Shown: positions 63,978 to 64,000 of the stretch, in pieces
Numbering within the stretch: position 1 is the stretch's first letter
Layout: every line of letters starts with the position of its first letter
DNA from: Paenacidovorax monticola
GTDB taxonomy: Bacteria; Pseudomonadota; Gammaproteobacteria; Burkholderiales; Burkholderiaceae_C
Reading direction: 5' to 3'
NCBI RefSeq assembly: GCF_014489595.1
Contig: NZ_CP060790.1
Location: forward strand, 124,001-188,000
Length of the DNA stretch: 64,000 nucleotides
Notes under the pieces: generated by a model
What the model was told of the DNA's origin: nothing
The model's input: the letters and a program-made list of their open reading frames with translations, nothing else
The model's database searches: none
Made by a program: the position numbers and the translations under genes

Positions 63978-64000
63978 GGCGGCGGCTCCTGTGGGGGTTG

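Overview
The window is a GC-rich stretch of a betaproteobacterial chromosome, most likely Burkholderiales, family Comamonadaceae (Acidovorax, Alicycliphilus or Delftia type). This placement is inference from the protein style (Bug/TTT binding proteins, a GcvA-like LysR, Tat-exported ABC binding proteins), the cbb3 oxidase cluster with its Fnr, a 6S RNA beside zapA, and two intergenic repeats of a kind common in that family. I see no phage, plasmid, insertion sequence, CRISPR or tRNA.

Layout. 1-1671: end of an enoyl-CoA hydratase-like gene and a malonyl-CoA synthetase. 1691-8694: a LysR regulator divergent from an amidohydrolase and a complete Liv-type ABC importer. 8772-19669: the microaerobic block, with a universal stress protein, ccoI, ccoS, ccoNOQP, ccoG, ccoH, fnr and hemN, and three well-formed Fnr boxes (9271, 11887, 18221). 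19693-25121: a TauE/UreH-like protein, a translationally coupled HD-GYP and GGDEF-EAL pair for cyclic-di-GMP, and a TauE/SafE permease. 25170-25938: 6S RNA, zapA and a zapB-like gene. 25992-50381: the cobalamin region. 50382-57576: a TetR gene, a small monooxygenase and a polyamine-type ABC importer operon ending in its own GntR regulator and an Asp/Glu/hydantoin racemase-like gene. 57599-63977: a DASS carrier, nth, a LysR divergent from an amidase and a Bug binding protein, and a GyrI-like protein.

The cobalamin region is the centrepiece. A B12 riboswitch (25992) precedes about 22 kb of tightly packed genes: a BtuB-like receptor, cobB, cobU, btuFCD, an ExbB-like channel gene, a DUF2149 gene, cobN, cobO, a second TonB receptor, a PepSY protein, a GltS-type carrier, cobD, cobC, a HipA-like kinase, a DUF3037 gene and cobQ. 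A second riboswitch (48231) precedes bluB and cobT. The set suits uptake, amidation, adenosylation and lower-ligand attachment; corrin-ring genes, cobS, and the AAA+ partners of CobN are absent from the window. Unusually, CobN has a signal peptide and a C-terminal membrane helix and is translationally coupled to the ExbB-like and DUF2149 genes; the DUF2149 protein has an ExbD-like helix with a central Asp. This suggests an envelope chelatase or dechelatase driven by the proton motive force rather than by ATP.

Sequence quality matters. Nine genes (ccoI, ccoN, ccoG, cobU, btuF, btuC, cobN, cobD and one ABC permease) are each broken by one to three apparent single-base losses, all in G or C runs. 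Restoring one base per site gives intact proteins and restores stop-start overlaps, so sequencing undercalls are more likely than gene decay. These genes are annotated at full extent with the sites named.
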